From JBBDSH01 sp040905045 (lineage in GTDB: Bacteria; Pseudomonadota; Gammaproteobacteria; Eutrophobiales; Eutrophobiaceae), in NCBI GenBank assembly GCA_040905045.1, contig JBBDSH010000045.1, positions 1 through 39,554 of the forward strand: DNA of 39,554 nucleotides, read 5' to 3'. Each line of letters starts with the position of its first letter. Within the stretch, counting starts at the first letter, position 1. Under the pieces are notes generated by a model. It had not been told where the DNA came from, did not search any database, and saw only the letters and a list, made by a program, of their open reading frames with translations. The translations under genes were made by a program, and so were the position numbers. Below, piece after piece: positions 1-8,598 of this stretch.

Positions 1-2
1 TG

Positions 3-662
3 GTTCCCTACTTTTTCAACAAGGAGCTGGATGTCACCACGCCGATGGGCCGGGTCGAGCGTGACACCGACGGCATCGGCGATATTTCACTGTTCGGTCG
101 TTACACGCTATACCAGAACGATTTCACCGGTGGTACGTTTCGCATAGCGCCGGTGTTCGGTGTGACGGCACCCACCGGTGATGATAATGATCGTGATTCC
201 TTCGGCGAGCTGCCGCGACCGCTGCAGGCCGGCGATGGCGCCTGGGACGGCTTTTTAGGCCTGGTAGCCTCCCGGCAGACGCTGCAGTACCAGGTGGACA
301 CGCAGCTGCTCTACCGTGAAAACGGGCGTCACGATGGCTTCGCGCGGGGCGACGAGACGCGCTTCGATGCCTCGCTGCAATACCGCATCTGGCCGCGAAG
401 CTTGGAAGGCGTGTCCGGCACGCCGGGCTTCGTCTATGCCCTGCTCGAATCCAATCTCATCCACCGTGAGCGCGACGAGACAGGCAGCGATACCGATGCC
501 AATTCCGGCGGCACCCAGTGGCTGCTGGCGCCGGGTCTGCAATACGTTACCCGGAGCTGGATCGTCGAGGGCACGGTACAGCTGCCGGTAGCCGAAGACC
601 CCAACGGTGACGCCATTCAGGATGATTACATCGTGCGCGTCGGCTTTCGTCTCAATTTCTAG
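3..662 (+). CDS. Outer-membrane beta-barrel protein, 5' truncated (phenol-degradation MetA-like / 'transporter' family)
   Basis: The reading frame is open from base 3 with no start codon in the window, so this is the C-terminal part of a longer gene; the ATG at 45 is probably internal. The sequence alternates polar and hydrophobic residues in short strands separated by turns rich in D, G and N, and ends in RVGFRLNF, a terminal phenylalanine signature recognised by the outer-membrane assembly machinery. This resembles the poorly characterised MetA-pathway 'transporter' barrels (PF13557-like). The role is unknown. It lies 14 nt before the NHL-repeat gene on the same strand, so they may be co-transcribed. 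The barrel assignment is fairly sure; the family name is less so. Confidence 0.6.
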   Translation, partial: VPYFFNKELDVTTPMGRVERDTDGIGDISLFGRYTLYQNDFTGGTFRIAPVFGVTAPTGDDNDRDSFGELPRPLQAGDGAWDGFLGLVASRQTLQYQVDTQLLYRENGRHDGFARGDETRFDASLQYRIWPRSLEGVSGTPGFVYALLESNLIHRERDETGSDTDANSGGTQWLLAPGLQYVTRSWIVEGTVQLPVAEDPNGDAIQDDYIVRVGFRLNF

Positions 663-676
663 CTCGGAGATCGGCC

Positions 677-1615
677 ATGCGCAGATCCGCTAAATGGTTC
701 GGCTACGCTACCCTGTCCATACTGGCACTGCTCGTCTTATTCGTCTGGGCCGGTGGTGCACTCAACTGGAGTCAGGAACCGCCCTATGAACTGACCCGGC
801 ATTGGGGCGAAAAAGGTACGGGCCCGGGTCAGTTCAACGACCCCACCGGCATCGCGGTCACCGCCGATGAGGTATTCATCGCCGACGCCCGCAACAGCCG
901 CATCCAGGTACTGGATAAAAAGGGTAACTTCCTGCGCGCCTTCGGTACCGAAGTGCTCGGCCGGCCGATGAATCTGGCTGTCGCCGATGGAAAACTCTAT
1001 GTGCCCGACTACTTCAAGGACGTGATCCACGTCTTCACGCCGGCCGGCGAATACCTCCGGGCCATCGCGGCACAGGACGGGCTGAACAGTCCCGGTGGCG
1101 TGGCGGTGTACCCGGACGGCTCACTCCTGGTGGCCGATACCTATGGCCAGCGCATTGTGCAGCTCGCTCCTGACGGCGAGTTACTGGCAATCTGGAGCGG
1201 CACCGGTATCGGCGCCGGCGAGTTCAGCTACCCCACCGATGCCACCATCGCTTCCGATGGTGGTTTCTACGCGGCCGACGGCTACAACGACCGGGTCCAG
1301 CAATTCGGGTCCGATGGCGAGTTCATTCGCAAGTGGGGCGGTCCTTTTGCCATGAACATCTTTGGCCCCTTCAAGGGCTGGTTCACCACCACGACGTCAG
1401 TGGCCGTCGGCAGCGACGGAGCCGTCTACGTTGCCGACTTCTACAACGACCGCATTCAGAAGTTCACGGCCAAAGGTTCGTTTCTGACGGCTTTCGGAAC
1501 TCCCGCTCAGGGTGCCGGGCACTCCGAGATCGCGGTCGCGGTGGACACAGACGGCACAGTGTGGACAGTGAATTTCGCCGACAACAGCATTGAGAAGTGG
1601 CGGCCCGAGGAGTAA
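677..1615 (+). CDS. Membrane-anchored NHL-repeat beta-propeller protein
   Basis: The 312-aa protein has an N-terminal hydrophobic segment (about residues 8-28) that should act as a signal anchor, placing the rest in the periplasm. About six NHL repeats follow, recognisable by alternating patterns such as VFIADARNSRIQVLD, LLVADTYGQRIVQL, FYAADGYNDRVQQF and VYVADFYNDRIQKF, each after a G.F..P.G.A strand; this predicts a six-bladed beta-propeller. NHL propellers are usually binding scaffolds and sometimes peptidyl-glycine lyases; no catalytic residues were recognised here. A purine-rich GGAGAT precedes the ATG. The gene converges with the flavoenzyme fusion. In the 110-bp gap, a 7-bp inverted repeat (1669-1675/1694-1700) without a U-tract is a weak terminator candidate. 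Confidence 0.8.
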   Translation: MRRSAKWFGYATLSILALLVLFVWAGGALNWSQEPPYELTRHWGEKGTGPGQFNDPTGIAVTADEVFIADARNSRIQVLDKKGNFLRAFGTEVLGRPMNLAVADGKLYVPDYFKDVIHVFTPAGEYLRAIAAQDGLNSPGGVAVYPDGSLLVADTYGQRIVQLAPDGELLAIWSGTGIGAGEFSYPTDATIASDGGFYAADGYNDRVQQFGSDGEFIRKWGGPFAMNIFGPFKGWFTTTTSVAVGSDGAVYVADFYNDRIQKFTAKGSFLTAFGTPAQGAGHSEIAVAVDTDGTVWTVNFADNSIEKWRPEE

Positions 1616-1725
1616 ACGAATTGCAAAACCGGCGTCTGCGTGCCGATGACAGCTTCAGTCACGCCGGAGGCGGGATGAGCCAAACAAATTTCGTCCCGCC
1701 GCGCACTCTCCGTGCGATAGACAGA

Positions 1726-3876
1726 TCAGGCCCGCCAGGCATGAAAACGTTCGAGACATTTCAGCGCCCATTCCGGTTTATGCGCCTGCTTCCACTGACC
1801 GGCGGCGAATTTGTTGGCCTCGGCCATGGTGGGATAGATGTGAATGGTGCCCAGGATCTTGTTGAGACCGAGGCCGTGACGCATGGCGAGGATGTATTCG
1901 GCGATGAGATCGCCGGCGTGGGCGCCGACGATGGTCACGCCCAGGATGCGATCGGAACCGGGTGGCGTCAGGACCTTGACGAAGCCCCGGTCCGTGCCGT
2001 CGGCGATGGCCCGATCCAGATCGTCCAGACCGTAACGGGTGACTTCGTATTCCACCTCCGCTTCACGGGCCTCCTTTTCATTGAGACCGACGCGCGCCAC
2101 TTCCGGATCCGTGAAGGTGGCCGCCGGAATGACACTGTAATCGGCCCGGAATTTCTTCACGATTCCAAACAGGGCATTCACCGCCGCGAACCAGGCCTGA
2201 TGAGCGGCGGTATGGGTGAACTGATACGGACCGGCCACGTCACCGCAGGCGAGGATATTGGGATAACGCGTCTGCAGATAATCATTCAATTCCAGCGTGC
2301 CGTTGCCACGGGTTTCAATGCCCAGGCGTTCCAGATCCAGGCCCCCGGTATTGCCGCGCCGGCCGACTGCCACCAGGACTTCGTCGAAGACGATACGCTG
2401 TTGCCCTGCTTCACTCTCCGTGTATAAAACCCGCTCACCATCCTCGACCACAAAACGCGCCGCCTTGTGGCCCAATAACAGATTCACGCCGTCAGCCTCC
2501 ATGGACTCGGCCAGCAAGGCCCCCGCCTCGCTGTCTTCACGCCCGAGCAGTTCGTCCATCATTTCCACCAAGGTAACTTCGGAACCCAGGCGGGCGAAAC
2601 TCTGCGCAAGTTCACAGCCGATGGGCCCGCCTCCCAAGACCAGTAAACGGCGCGGCTGCTCTTTCAGTTCCCACAGGTTCTCGGAAGTGAGATACGGGAT
2701 CTCGTCCAGGCCGGGAATGGGCGGGACCATGGGACTGCCGCCGGTGGCGATAACGATATGGCGCGCAGTCAGATGTTCGCTGCCGTTTTCGCCCTCGATC
2801 ATCACTTCCCAGGGGGATACCAGCCGCGCGGAACCGGTGCGCACGTCCACGCCCAGATCGGTATAACGTTCAATGGAATCGTGGGGTGCGATCCGTTGAA
2901 TGACATCGTGTATGCGTTTCATGACGGCGGGGAAATCCACCGATACATCGTCGCCGGCATGGACGCCGTATTGTTTTGACTGCTTCAACTCATGGGCCTG
3001 GCGGGCGCTGCGGATCAGGGTTTTGGACGGCACGCAGCCGGTGTTCAGGCAATCGCCGCCCATGGCGTCCCTTTCAATCAAAGTAACCTTCGCCTTCACC
3101 GCCGCGGCGATGTAGGCCGTCACCAGACCGGCGGAGCCGGCGCCGATGACAATCAGATTGCGATCAAAATGTTTCGGCTTGCGCCAGCCGCGGTACACCC
3201 GCCGCGCCTGAACGAAGTTTGTAATACCCCGGGCAATCCAGGGAAACAGACCCAGTAGAACAAACGCGCCGATGAGTTGCGGCGACAACAGATCGCCGGT
3301 GTTTTCGATTCGGGCTACCTGCGTGCCGGCATTTACATAGACGATGGTGCCGGCCAGCATGCCCACCTGACTGACCCAGTAGAAGGTCCAGGTCCGGATA
3401 GGCGTCAGCGCCATGACAATATTAATGACGAAAAACGGAAACGCCGGCACCAGCCGCAGGGTAAACAGATACATGGCGCCGTCTTTTTCAACGCCTTCGT
3501 TGATCTTTTTCAGGCGCCGGCCGAAGCGTTTCTGCACACTGTCCCGCAACAGGAAACGCGCGATCAGGAACGCCAGTGTGGCGCCGATACTGGAGGCGAA
3601 AGATACCAGCACAACGCCCGCCAACAGGCCGAACAGCGCCCCCGCGGCGATGGTCATGATGGCGGCACCGGGCAATGAGGCGGCAGTTACGATGACATAC
3701 AGCAGGAAGAAGCCGCCGAATACCAGCAGCGGATGCGCTTTCGCATAATTGCGAAACTCATCCAGGCTCGACTTCAGCGATTCCAGGGTCAGCAGTTCAT
3801 CCAGGCCGAAATAAAAATAAGCGCCGATAACGAGCAGGACAAGAACGATCAGTCCCGGGATCTTGAAATTTCTCAT
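1726..3876 (-). CDS. TVP38/TMEM64 (VTT) membrane domain fused to a dihydrolipoamide/mercuric-reductase-like FAD oxidoreductase
   Basis: This 716-aa protein is a two-part fusion. Residues 1-225 are a polytopic VTT/DedA-like domain, with a TM segment at about 5-23, several further hydrophobic helices and the family signature LFTLRLVPAFPFFVIN near 137-152. From about residue 240 it is a class I pyridine-nucleotide disulfide oxidoreductase: FAD fold GAGSAG (245-250), redox-active disulfide C276/C281 in GGDCLNTGCVPSK, an NAD(P) site LGGGPIGCELA, the second FAD motif ACGDVAG, and a C-terminal dimerisation domain with HIYPTMAE (the His of the usual HP dyad is kept). VTT proteins act in membrane lipid or small-molecule transport; the flavoenzyme would move electrons from NAD(P)H at the inner face. 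It follows arsM and the radical SAM gene on the same strand, so a role with methylated arsenic or another thiol-reactive compound is an inference. Substrate unknown. Confidence 0.88.
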   Translation of the reverse strand: MRNFKIPGLIVLVLLVIGAYFYFGLDELLTLESLKSSLDEFRNYAKAHPLLVFGGFFLLYVIVTAASLPGAAIMTIAAGALFGLLAGVVLVSFASSIGATLAFLIARFLLRDSVQKRFGRRLKKINEGVEKDGAMYLFTLRLVPAFPFFVINIVMALTPIRTWTFYWVSQVGMLAGTIVYVNAGTQVARIENTGDLLSPQLIGAFVLLGLFPWIARGITNFVQARRVYRGWRKPKHFDRNLIVIGAGSAGLVTAYIAAAVKAKVTLIERDAMGGDCLNTGCVPSKTLIRSARQAHELKQSKQYGVHAGDDVSVDFPAVMKRIHDVIQRIAPHDSIERYTDLGVDVRTGSARLVSPWEVMIEGENGSEHLTARHIVIATGGSPMVPPIPGLDEIPYLTSENLWELKEQPRRLLVLGGGPIGCELAQSFARLGSEVTLVEMMDELLGREDSEAGALLAESMEADGVNLLLGHKAARFVVEDGERVLYTESEAGQQRIVFDEVLVAVGRRGNTGGLDLERLGIETRGNGTLELNDYLQTRYPNILACGDVAGPYQFTHTAAHQAWFAAVNALFGIVKKFRADYSVIPAATFTDPEVARVGLNEKEAREAEVEYEVTRYGLDDLDRAIADGTDRGFVKVLTPPGSDRILGVTIVGAHAGDLIAEYILAMRHGLGLNKILGTIHIYPTMAEANKFAAGQWKQAHKPEWALKCLERFHAWRA

Positions 3877-3904
3877 ATGCAGGTATCTGAAAAAGTAATT
3901 TTAT

Positions 3905-3977
3905 CTCGCCAAGCGCGCCAAGCACGCAAAGGAATCATGGACTATCACCTCTTTGCGCCCTTTGCGCGCTTGGCGAG
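3905..3977. repeat. Long imperfect hairpin, CTCGCCAAGCGCG family
   Basis: CTCGCCAAGCGCG at the left pairs with CGCGCTTGGCGAG at the right, and internal GCAAAGG and CCTCTTTGCG extend the stem. It lies between the radical SAM gene and the VTT-flavoenzyme fusion. Related inverted elements occur at 31963-32034 and, in the CTCTGCG variant, at 6572-6642 and 13925-13999. It may serve as a stem-loop between the two genes. Confidence 0.6.
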
Positions 3978-4015
3978 TAGAATAACGCCCACAGGTTGTT
4001 CTGGTGAGCCATTCT

Positions 4016-4933
4016 TTATGCCTGGCTGCAAGAGGCGCCGTAACGGAAACAACTGTAGCAGCGATGATGCCCCAGCATCACGGTCTCCCGCAGACTGTCG
4101 GCGAGACTGGCGCCCAGATCGTAGTCGGGGTCGTCGTCCACCAGGGTACAGGCGTAAACCCGCATCCGATTGTCCTGCTTGACCAGCATGCGGCTGTAGG
4201 CGCACATGAAACCGGCACGGGTTTCCTCGGTATGATAGGCCGTCATGCAATGCTCGGTAATGGCGGGTGTTTCATGGTGATCGCCGGGACGGCCGAAATC
4301 CGGGAACCAGGTAATGGAAAGATCCTGCGGCAGGCCGTACGCAAGGAAAATACGCTGAAACGCGGCGGCCACGGCCTCGTCGTCCTCGTCCGGCGTCCAT
4401 TGGCGGGCGACGGAGACGGGAAAACCCAGTTGATGCAACATCCGCAGGCCGCGCAGGGCACTGTCGAAATTGCCCTCGCCGCGGCCGGCATCGTGTTGTT
4501 CGGCATCGGGGTAATCGAGACTAACGCGAAAATGAATCGGATGCTTTGCCCGGAGCAAAGGTTCCACCTGTTGAATCCGGTGTTGCAAGGGTTTGGTACC
4601 GTTGGTCAGGACCAGGCAGGGTGTCCTTTGCGCGGCGTAATCAAGGATGCGGTGAAACTCACGTGCCAGAAACGGCTCTCCGCCGGTGAATGACAATCGC
4701 TGTACGCCGAGGGTGACCGCCTCGTCGATATAAGGCTGCACATCGGCAAACTTCACCAGTTGCAGGCGGGTGTCACCGGGCTTGGAGCCTTCCAGGCAAA
4801 ACGGACAGGCCAGGTTGCAGGCCGTGCCGGTATGAATCCACAATTCTTCCAGTCTGCGGGTTTTGATGTAACCGCGCGGGATACCATCCGCCGTATAGCG
4901 CCAGCGTTCCGGTTTTTTCAGCACCGCCGACAT
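4016..4933 (-). CDS. Radical SAM enzyme paired with ArsM
   Basis: The 305-aa protein carries the radical SAM cluster motif CxxxCxxC at C39/C43/C46 (TACNLACPFC), the SAM-binding GGEPF, and a downstream barrel with LTNGT and RVSLD strands. Near the C-terminus are further cysteines (YACTLVDDD, then C292, C295 and C302 in CYSCFRYGASC), suggesting a SPASM/twitch-like auxiliary Fe-S cluster. It starts 3 nt after the arsM stop, so the two are almost certainly co-expressed. Radical SAM partners of ArsM are known in arsenosugar (ArsS) and arsinothricin (ArsL) synthesis. This protein does not show the ArsS-type LCNQACKHCH motif or the RCCLKC motif I associate with ArsL, so it may perform another reaction on a methylated arsenical or act on a peptide. 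The fold is sure, the reaction is not. Confidence 0.85.
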   Translation of the reverse strand: MSAVLKKPERWRYTADGIPRGYIKTRRLEELWIHTGTACNLACPFCLEGSKPGDTRLQLVKFADVQPYIDEAVTLGVQRLSFTGGEPFLAREFHRILDYAAQRTPCLVLTNGTKPLQHRIQQVEPLLRAKHPIHFRVSLDYPDAEQHDAGRGEGNFDSALRGLRMLHQLGFPVSVARQWTPDEDDEAVAAAFQRIFLAYGLPQDLSITWFPDFGRPGDHHETPAITEHCMTAYHTEETRAGFMCAYSRMLVKQDNRMRVYACTLVDDDPDYDLGASLADSLRETVMLGHHRCYSCFRYGASCSQA

Positions 4934-4936
4934 GGA

Positions 4937-5977
4937 TCAGCAGCAGCCGGAGGTATTTTGTTCCGGCGACTCACTAAAGGGCAGCGTGGTACCGCAGCCT
5001 GGAAAGATACCGTAGTGGGTGGAGAAATCGCCGATGAAATCGAAATAGGGTTCGAAACGGCTTTCCCTGAGCATGCGCCAGGTATTGCCGCAGACAGGGA
5101 ATACGCGGCCGCGTTCGATGTGATGATGATTGTCCAGTACGAATGCGTCCGGGCAGTGCTCGATGCCGCCACGATAGATTACCGCCTGGCCGTAATCCTC
5201 GCAGGCCGGTTCCAGTCCGTCGATCCTGAACAGACGATAAGTGGCGGAGTAGAAATTCGCCGGTGCCAGCCGCGCGGCGATATCCGCGTTATCAATGGTA
5301 ATGGGGCGATCCTCCACCAGGCGCGGATCGGCAAAGCCGGCGCGCCGGGCGAGAGTCAGAAAATCGTTCCAGTACAAGGCGCCGGACAAACACTCACCGT
5401 ACAGAACCGGATCGTTTCGCAGCTCCGGGTCGATACGCCGGTCGGCGTAGACATCGGAAAAATAAAACTCGCCGCCGGGTTTCAGGACGCGATGAACTTC
5501 GCGCAAGACTTTCTCTTTGTCGGGACTGAGATTGATAACGCAGTTGGAAATGACAATATCGAAACTGTTATCGGCCAGATTCAGCTGATCCAGTTGTTCG
5601 ATATAGCCTTCCAGGAACTCGACATTGCTTTTCTTGTAACCGAACCGCTCGCGATGATAATCCACATGACGACGGGCGATGGCGAGCTGTTCCGGCGTCA
5701 TATCCACGCCGACCACGCGGCCGGATTCGCCGGTCAGCCAGGCCAGCAGGTAACAGTCGCGGCCGCTGCCGGAGCCCAGATCGAGAATTGAAGCCCCTTG
5801 CAGCACCGGCGGCGCCACCAGGCCGCAACCGTAATAATGGCTGACAACTTCCTCATGCAAAAGGCCCAGACCGGCCTTGAGCCAGTCCGGCGGCGCCTGG
5901 TCGCAACAGGCATTGGTCTGCAGATCATCGCTGCCGGACAGGGTTTTCCCGTAGTAATCCCGGACTTCCTCGTACAT
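4937..5977 (-). CDS. arsM: Arsenite S-adenosylmethionine methyltransferase (ArsM)
   Basis: ArsM transfers methyl groups from SAM to trivalent arsenic in the cytoplasm, giving mono-, di- and trimethyl arsenicals. The 346-aa protein has a SAM-binding Rossmann motif LDLGSGSGRD (about 65-74), VDMTPEQL, and the family cysteines: C75 in RDCYLL, C146 in SNCVINL and C196 in GECLSGA, equivalent to the three As-binding cysteines of studied ArsM enzymes. The N-terminal pair C24-C25 (TNACC) and the C-terminal SGCC tail are common in bacterial members. The long C-terminal part (CEDYGQAVIY, FVLDNHHH, PVCGNTW) matches bacterial ArsM. An AGGGGGCG ribosome site precedes the ATG. It is the first gene of the cluster with the radical SAM gene; no ArsR-type regulator is seen beside it. 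Confidence 0.9.
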   Translation of the reverse strand: MYEEVRDYYGKTLSGSDDLQTNACCDQAPPDWLKAGLGLLHEEVVSHYYGCGLVAPPVLQGASILDLGSGSGRDCYLLAWLTGESGRVVGVDMTPEQLAIARRHVDYHRERFGYKKSNVEFLEGYIEQLDQLNLADNSFDIVISNCVINLSPDKEKVLREVHRVLKPGGEFYFSDVYADRRIDPELRNDPVLYGECLSGALYWNDFLTLARRAGFADPRLVEDRPITIDNADIAARLAPANFYSATYRLFRIDGLEPACEDYGQAVIYRGGIEHCPDAFVLDNHHHIERGRVFPVCGNTWRMLRESRFEPYFDFIGDFSTHYGIFPGCGTTLPFSESPEQNTSGCC

Positions 5978-6041
5978 AGTCGCCCCCTGAAATGGTGCTC
6001 GTTAATGCCTGTTTTGATGCATGAACCCGCATTAAGTTACA

Positions 6042-6119
6042 GGGCACTTCTAAAAATGGTCTTTTTCCGCGATAGCAGCGTCAGCTCCGTGCTCGAATCC
6101 TCATTTTTAGAAGCATCCT
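6042..6119. mobile_element. Short MITE-like inverted repeat
   Basis: CTTCTAAAAATG (6047-6058) is repeated exactly inverted as CATTTTTAGAAG (6102-6113), with GG further out on both ends. It lies between the divergent arsM and DUF423 genes and has no coding capacity. The terminal inverted repeats and about 78-bp length suggest a decayed MITE or solo insertion-sequence ends; no target duplication was identified. Confidence 0.45.
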
Positions 6120-6190
6120 GCAGCCGATTGTATCAAAATCATTCAACCGGTATCGTTCATTCACCAGTCATTTCAACAAACCGCCAAACG

Positions 6191-6565
6191 ATGAAACATC
6201 TCTTTATCCTGCTGGGCAGCCTGAATCTCATGCTGGTGGTCATCCTGGGCGCCTTCGGCGCCCATGCCCTCGGCAACAGGCTCAGCGAATCCATGATGTC
6301 GGTCTACCAGACCGGTATCCAGTATCATTTCTATCATGCCGTCGGTCTGATACTGGTTGGGATCATCGCCTTTCACATTAGTGCCCCGACCCTGCTGAAA
6401 TGGTCGGGCGGTTTGATGCTGCTCGGGATCGTACTTTTCTCCGGCAGTCTCTATCTGTTGACGCTGACGGAAACGCGCTGGCTGGGCATGATCACGCCCT
6501 TCGGCGGCCTGGCCTTTATTCTTTCATGGTTACTGCTGGCGATCGCCGCCTACAGGACTTTGTAA
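6191..6565 (+). CDS. DUF423 (YgdD-like) small inner-membrane protein
   Basis: The 124-aa protein has four hydrophobic helices and the DUF423 signature GAFGAHAL near the N-terminus, followed by YQTGIQYHFYHAVGL, also typical of the family. The length fits. I place the start at the ATG at 6191 (MKHLFILLGS) because the upstream in-frame sequence is non-conserved and crosses the MITE-like element. The family is widespread in proteobacteria and its function is unknown. It is divergent from arsM and probably monocistronic; an inverted repeat follows at 6572. Confidence 0.88.
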   Translation: MKHLFILLGSLNLMLVVILGAFGAHALGNRLSESMMSVYQTGIQYHFYHAVGLILVGIIAFHISAPTLLKWSGGLMLLGIVLFSGSLYLLTLTETRWLGMITPFGGLAFILSWLLLAIAAYRTL

Positions 6566-6571
6566 AAGATA

Positions 6572-6642
6572 ATCTCGCAGAGGCGCAGAGAACTCAGGGA
6601 TCGCAAAGGTTTAAAATGTGCGTGCTCTGCGGGCTCCGCGAG
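6572..6642. repeat. Inverted CTCTGCG repeat after the DUF423 gene
   Basis: TCTCGCAGAGGCGCAGAG on the left is mirrored by CTCTGCGGGCTCCGCGAGA on the right, separated by about 35 nt. It belongs to the dispersed family also present at 13925-13999. It may act as a hairpin at the 3' end of the DUF423 transcript; no U-tract follows it. The following 6643-6769 holds no recognisable gene. Confidence 0.55.
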
Positions 6643-6769
6643 AGGCATACTTTAGTCCTGCAGATTTGGCCCCGGATTACGCTGCGCCCCATCCAGGCTA
6701 CGTTGTTGCTGGCTGCTGCTGTGTACAAGGAAATGTAATTATGTCATTCGCGCCGGGGGCGGCGCTCCC

Positions 6770-6869
6770 NNNNNNNNNNNNNNNNNNNNNNNNNNNNNNN
6801 NNNNNNNNNNNNNNNNNNNNNNNNNNNNNNNNNNNNNNNNNNNNNNNNNNNNNNNNNNNNNNNNNNNNN
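6770..6869. other. Assembly gap (100 N)
   Basis: Exactly 100 unknown bases, the usual placeholder for a scaffold gap of unknown size. It removes the 3' end of batD and anything that may lie between batD and the DUF423 gene. The reading frame across it has no meaning. Confidence 0.97.
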
Positions 6870-8598
6870 AGAGTGGTTCCAGCTTCCCTCTTTCGCCTTT
6901 CTTTCCCTTTCCCTGTTTCAGGGCCGTGGCCTCGAACAACCGCCAGAAGGCGTCTCCGTCCCATTGTTCGGTGTGATTGCCATAGAGGATGTCATTCATC
7001 CTGTTGATCGCTTTCTCAAGCTCCGGATCAATCCGCTCACCGATCTGCAGGGGGTTGAGTGGCGGGTTTGCCGGCCAGTTCAATCGTCCCCATTGCAGAA
7101 GCTGTTCACGGGCGCGGCGGGGGTCCTGTTCCAGACAGGCCTTTTTTATTTCGCGCAGAACCCGGCGCCGGCTTTCCACGGTCCGGTCGCCGGATCTGTT
7201 ACGCCGTCGGGCGCTGAACCACCAGGCCAGAACCGTAAACAACCAGATCAGCACCAGGGCGACGCTAAGGTACAGCCAGATTGTCGAACCGTTTTCATCC
7301 CTTGCCGCCGCTTCTCCCTTTTCCTGCACGGACTCTTTGTTCGGCTTCGCCGCCGGTTCCGGTTTTTTTAGGTCGCCCAGGGGAGCCGGCTTCGCATCCT
7401 GTATCTCCTTGCCGGCTTCTCCCGGCGCCGCCGCAACAGTAACGGTCCGGGCCGGCAACTCGGCATACTCCATGCGATCGGCGCGGGTACTCCACCAGGG
7501 AATGCGAATAGCGGCCAGGGTGTATTCACCGGGCTGTTGCGGTATCAGGGCCGTGCTCTCGCGGCGCCGGCCGATCATGCCGGTATCGCTTGTCTCGTTT
7601 TCCAGAACCGGCTGATCCGGATAGTGACGCAAACCGTCGGAGATCCACCCGGGCAATTCGGGCAACTGGCTGGCGGTCTGCCCCTCCGCCGTCAGTGTCA
7701 GCGTCCGGGTGATGGGTTCGCCGACCCGGAATTGTTTCGGATCCCGGGACCATTTCTCTTCCAGGGTGACCTTCCGCGCCGGGAACCAGTGACGTCCGGC
7801 GAAATCCTCCGGTACCGGCCGTACCTCCAGGGCAATTTCATTGGATCGCCGTATAACGATTTCGGATTGCGGCCCGAACGGGTCAAAAAGGGAGCGGGAA
7901 CTGCCGGAAACATGCCCCCGGAATTCCACCGGCGCTATCTTCAAGGTACCGCTGGCCTGGGGGTAGACGGCGAACCGCCGTTCCACCACACGGTAACGCC
8001 GGCCATCGACGCGGGTCAGATACACCTTGTCTTCGCCGATGCGTTCAATAACGGCATCGCCCTGCGCGATCTGCGGATCATTAAGAACGGCGTTGCTGGT
8101 CGGCACGGCGCGATAGAGTTTCAGAGTGTAAGTCACCTGGGATTGTACGTAAGGATTATCCGGTGACACTTCCGCGCGAAGAAAGATTTCTCCCTGATTA
8201 TCCGCATCCTGAGAGGACTCCCTTTCCTCCACCTGAATCGAGGCACGCGGGCTCCGGTCGGAACCGAAGGCGATGGACGGAATAGTGAGATTACCGCTGT
8301 GGCGCGGCAATACCGTCAGGGTCCAGCTCTTGGATCGTTCCAGTTCACCGTTGATCAGGCTGAAGTTGCTGCTCTGGCTGGTGGACAGAATCTGGAAATT
8401 CTTTTCCAGGGGTGAAAAGTCCGGATCGCCGTCCACCGCACCCTCGGCACGAAAGATTATGTTGAAGGATTGGTTCATGGAGACTTGATCACGATCCGTC
8501 GTCACTTCAATGGTGTTTGCATGAAGCGTCTGCCCGGCTGCCATTGTTAACAGAAATAACAGCAGGATCAGCAGTCTGTTGAATGTCAGGTCAGCCAT
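6870..8598 (-). CDS. batD: BatD-like oxygen-tolerance membrane protein, 3' end lost in gap
   Basis: A signal peptide (about residues 1-28) is followed by beta-rich periplasmic domains typical of BatD (MNQSFNIIFRAEG, RRYRVVERRFAVYPQASG, FRVGEPITRTLTLTAEGQ, PQQPGEYTLAAIRIPWW). A single TM helix comes at about residues 438-460, then a basic cytoplasmic tail. BatD is found with MoxR and VWA proteins and was linked to aerotolerance in Bacteroides; its exact role is unresolved. I choose the ATG at 8598, which overlaps the previous stop as TAATG, over the GTG 6 nt upstream. The C-terminus runs into the N gap, so at least the last residues are missing. It is the last visible gene of the MoxR operon. 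Confidence 0.82.

Noticed and set aside
1669..1700. Bidirectional terminator between the NHL gene and the flavoenzyme
   Set aside because: A 7-bp stem with an 18-nt loop and no T-tract on either side is too weak to list as a feature.
1597..2427. 276-codon plus-strand frame beginning in the NHL gene
   Set aside because: It overlaps the well-supported flavoenzyme fusion on the other strand and resembles no family.
6739..6869. Continuation of batD through the N gap to 6739
   Set aside because: Unknown bases cannot carry a reading frame; the gap length is a placeholder.
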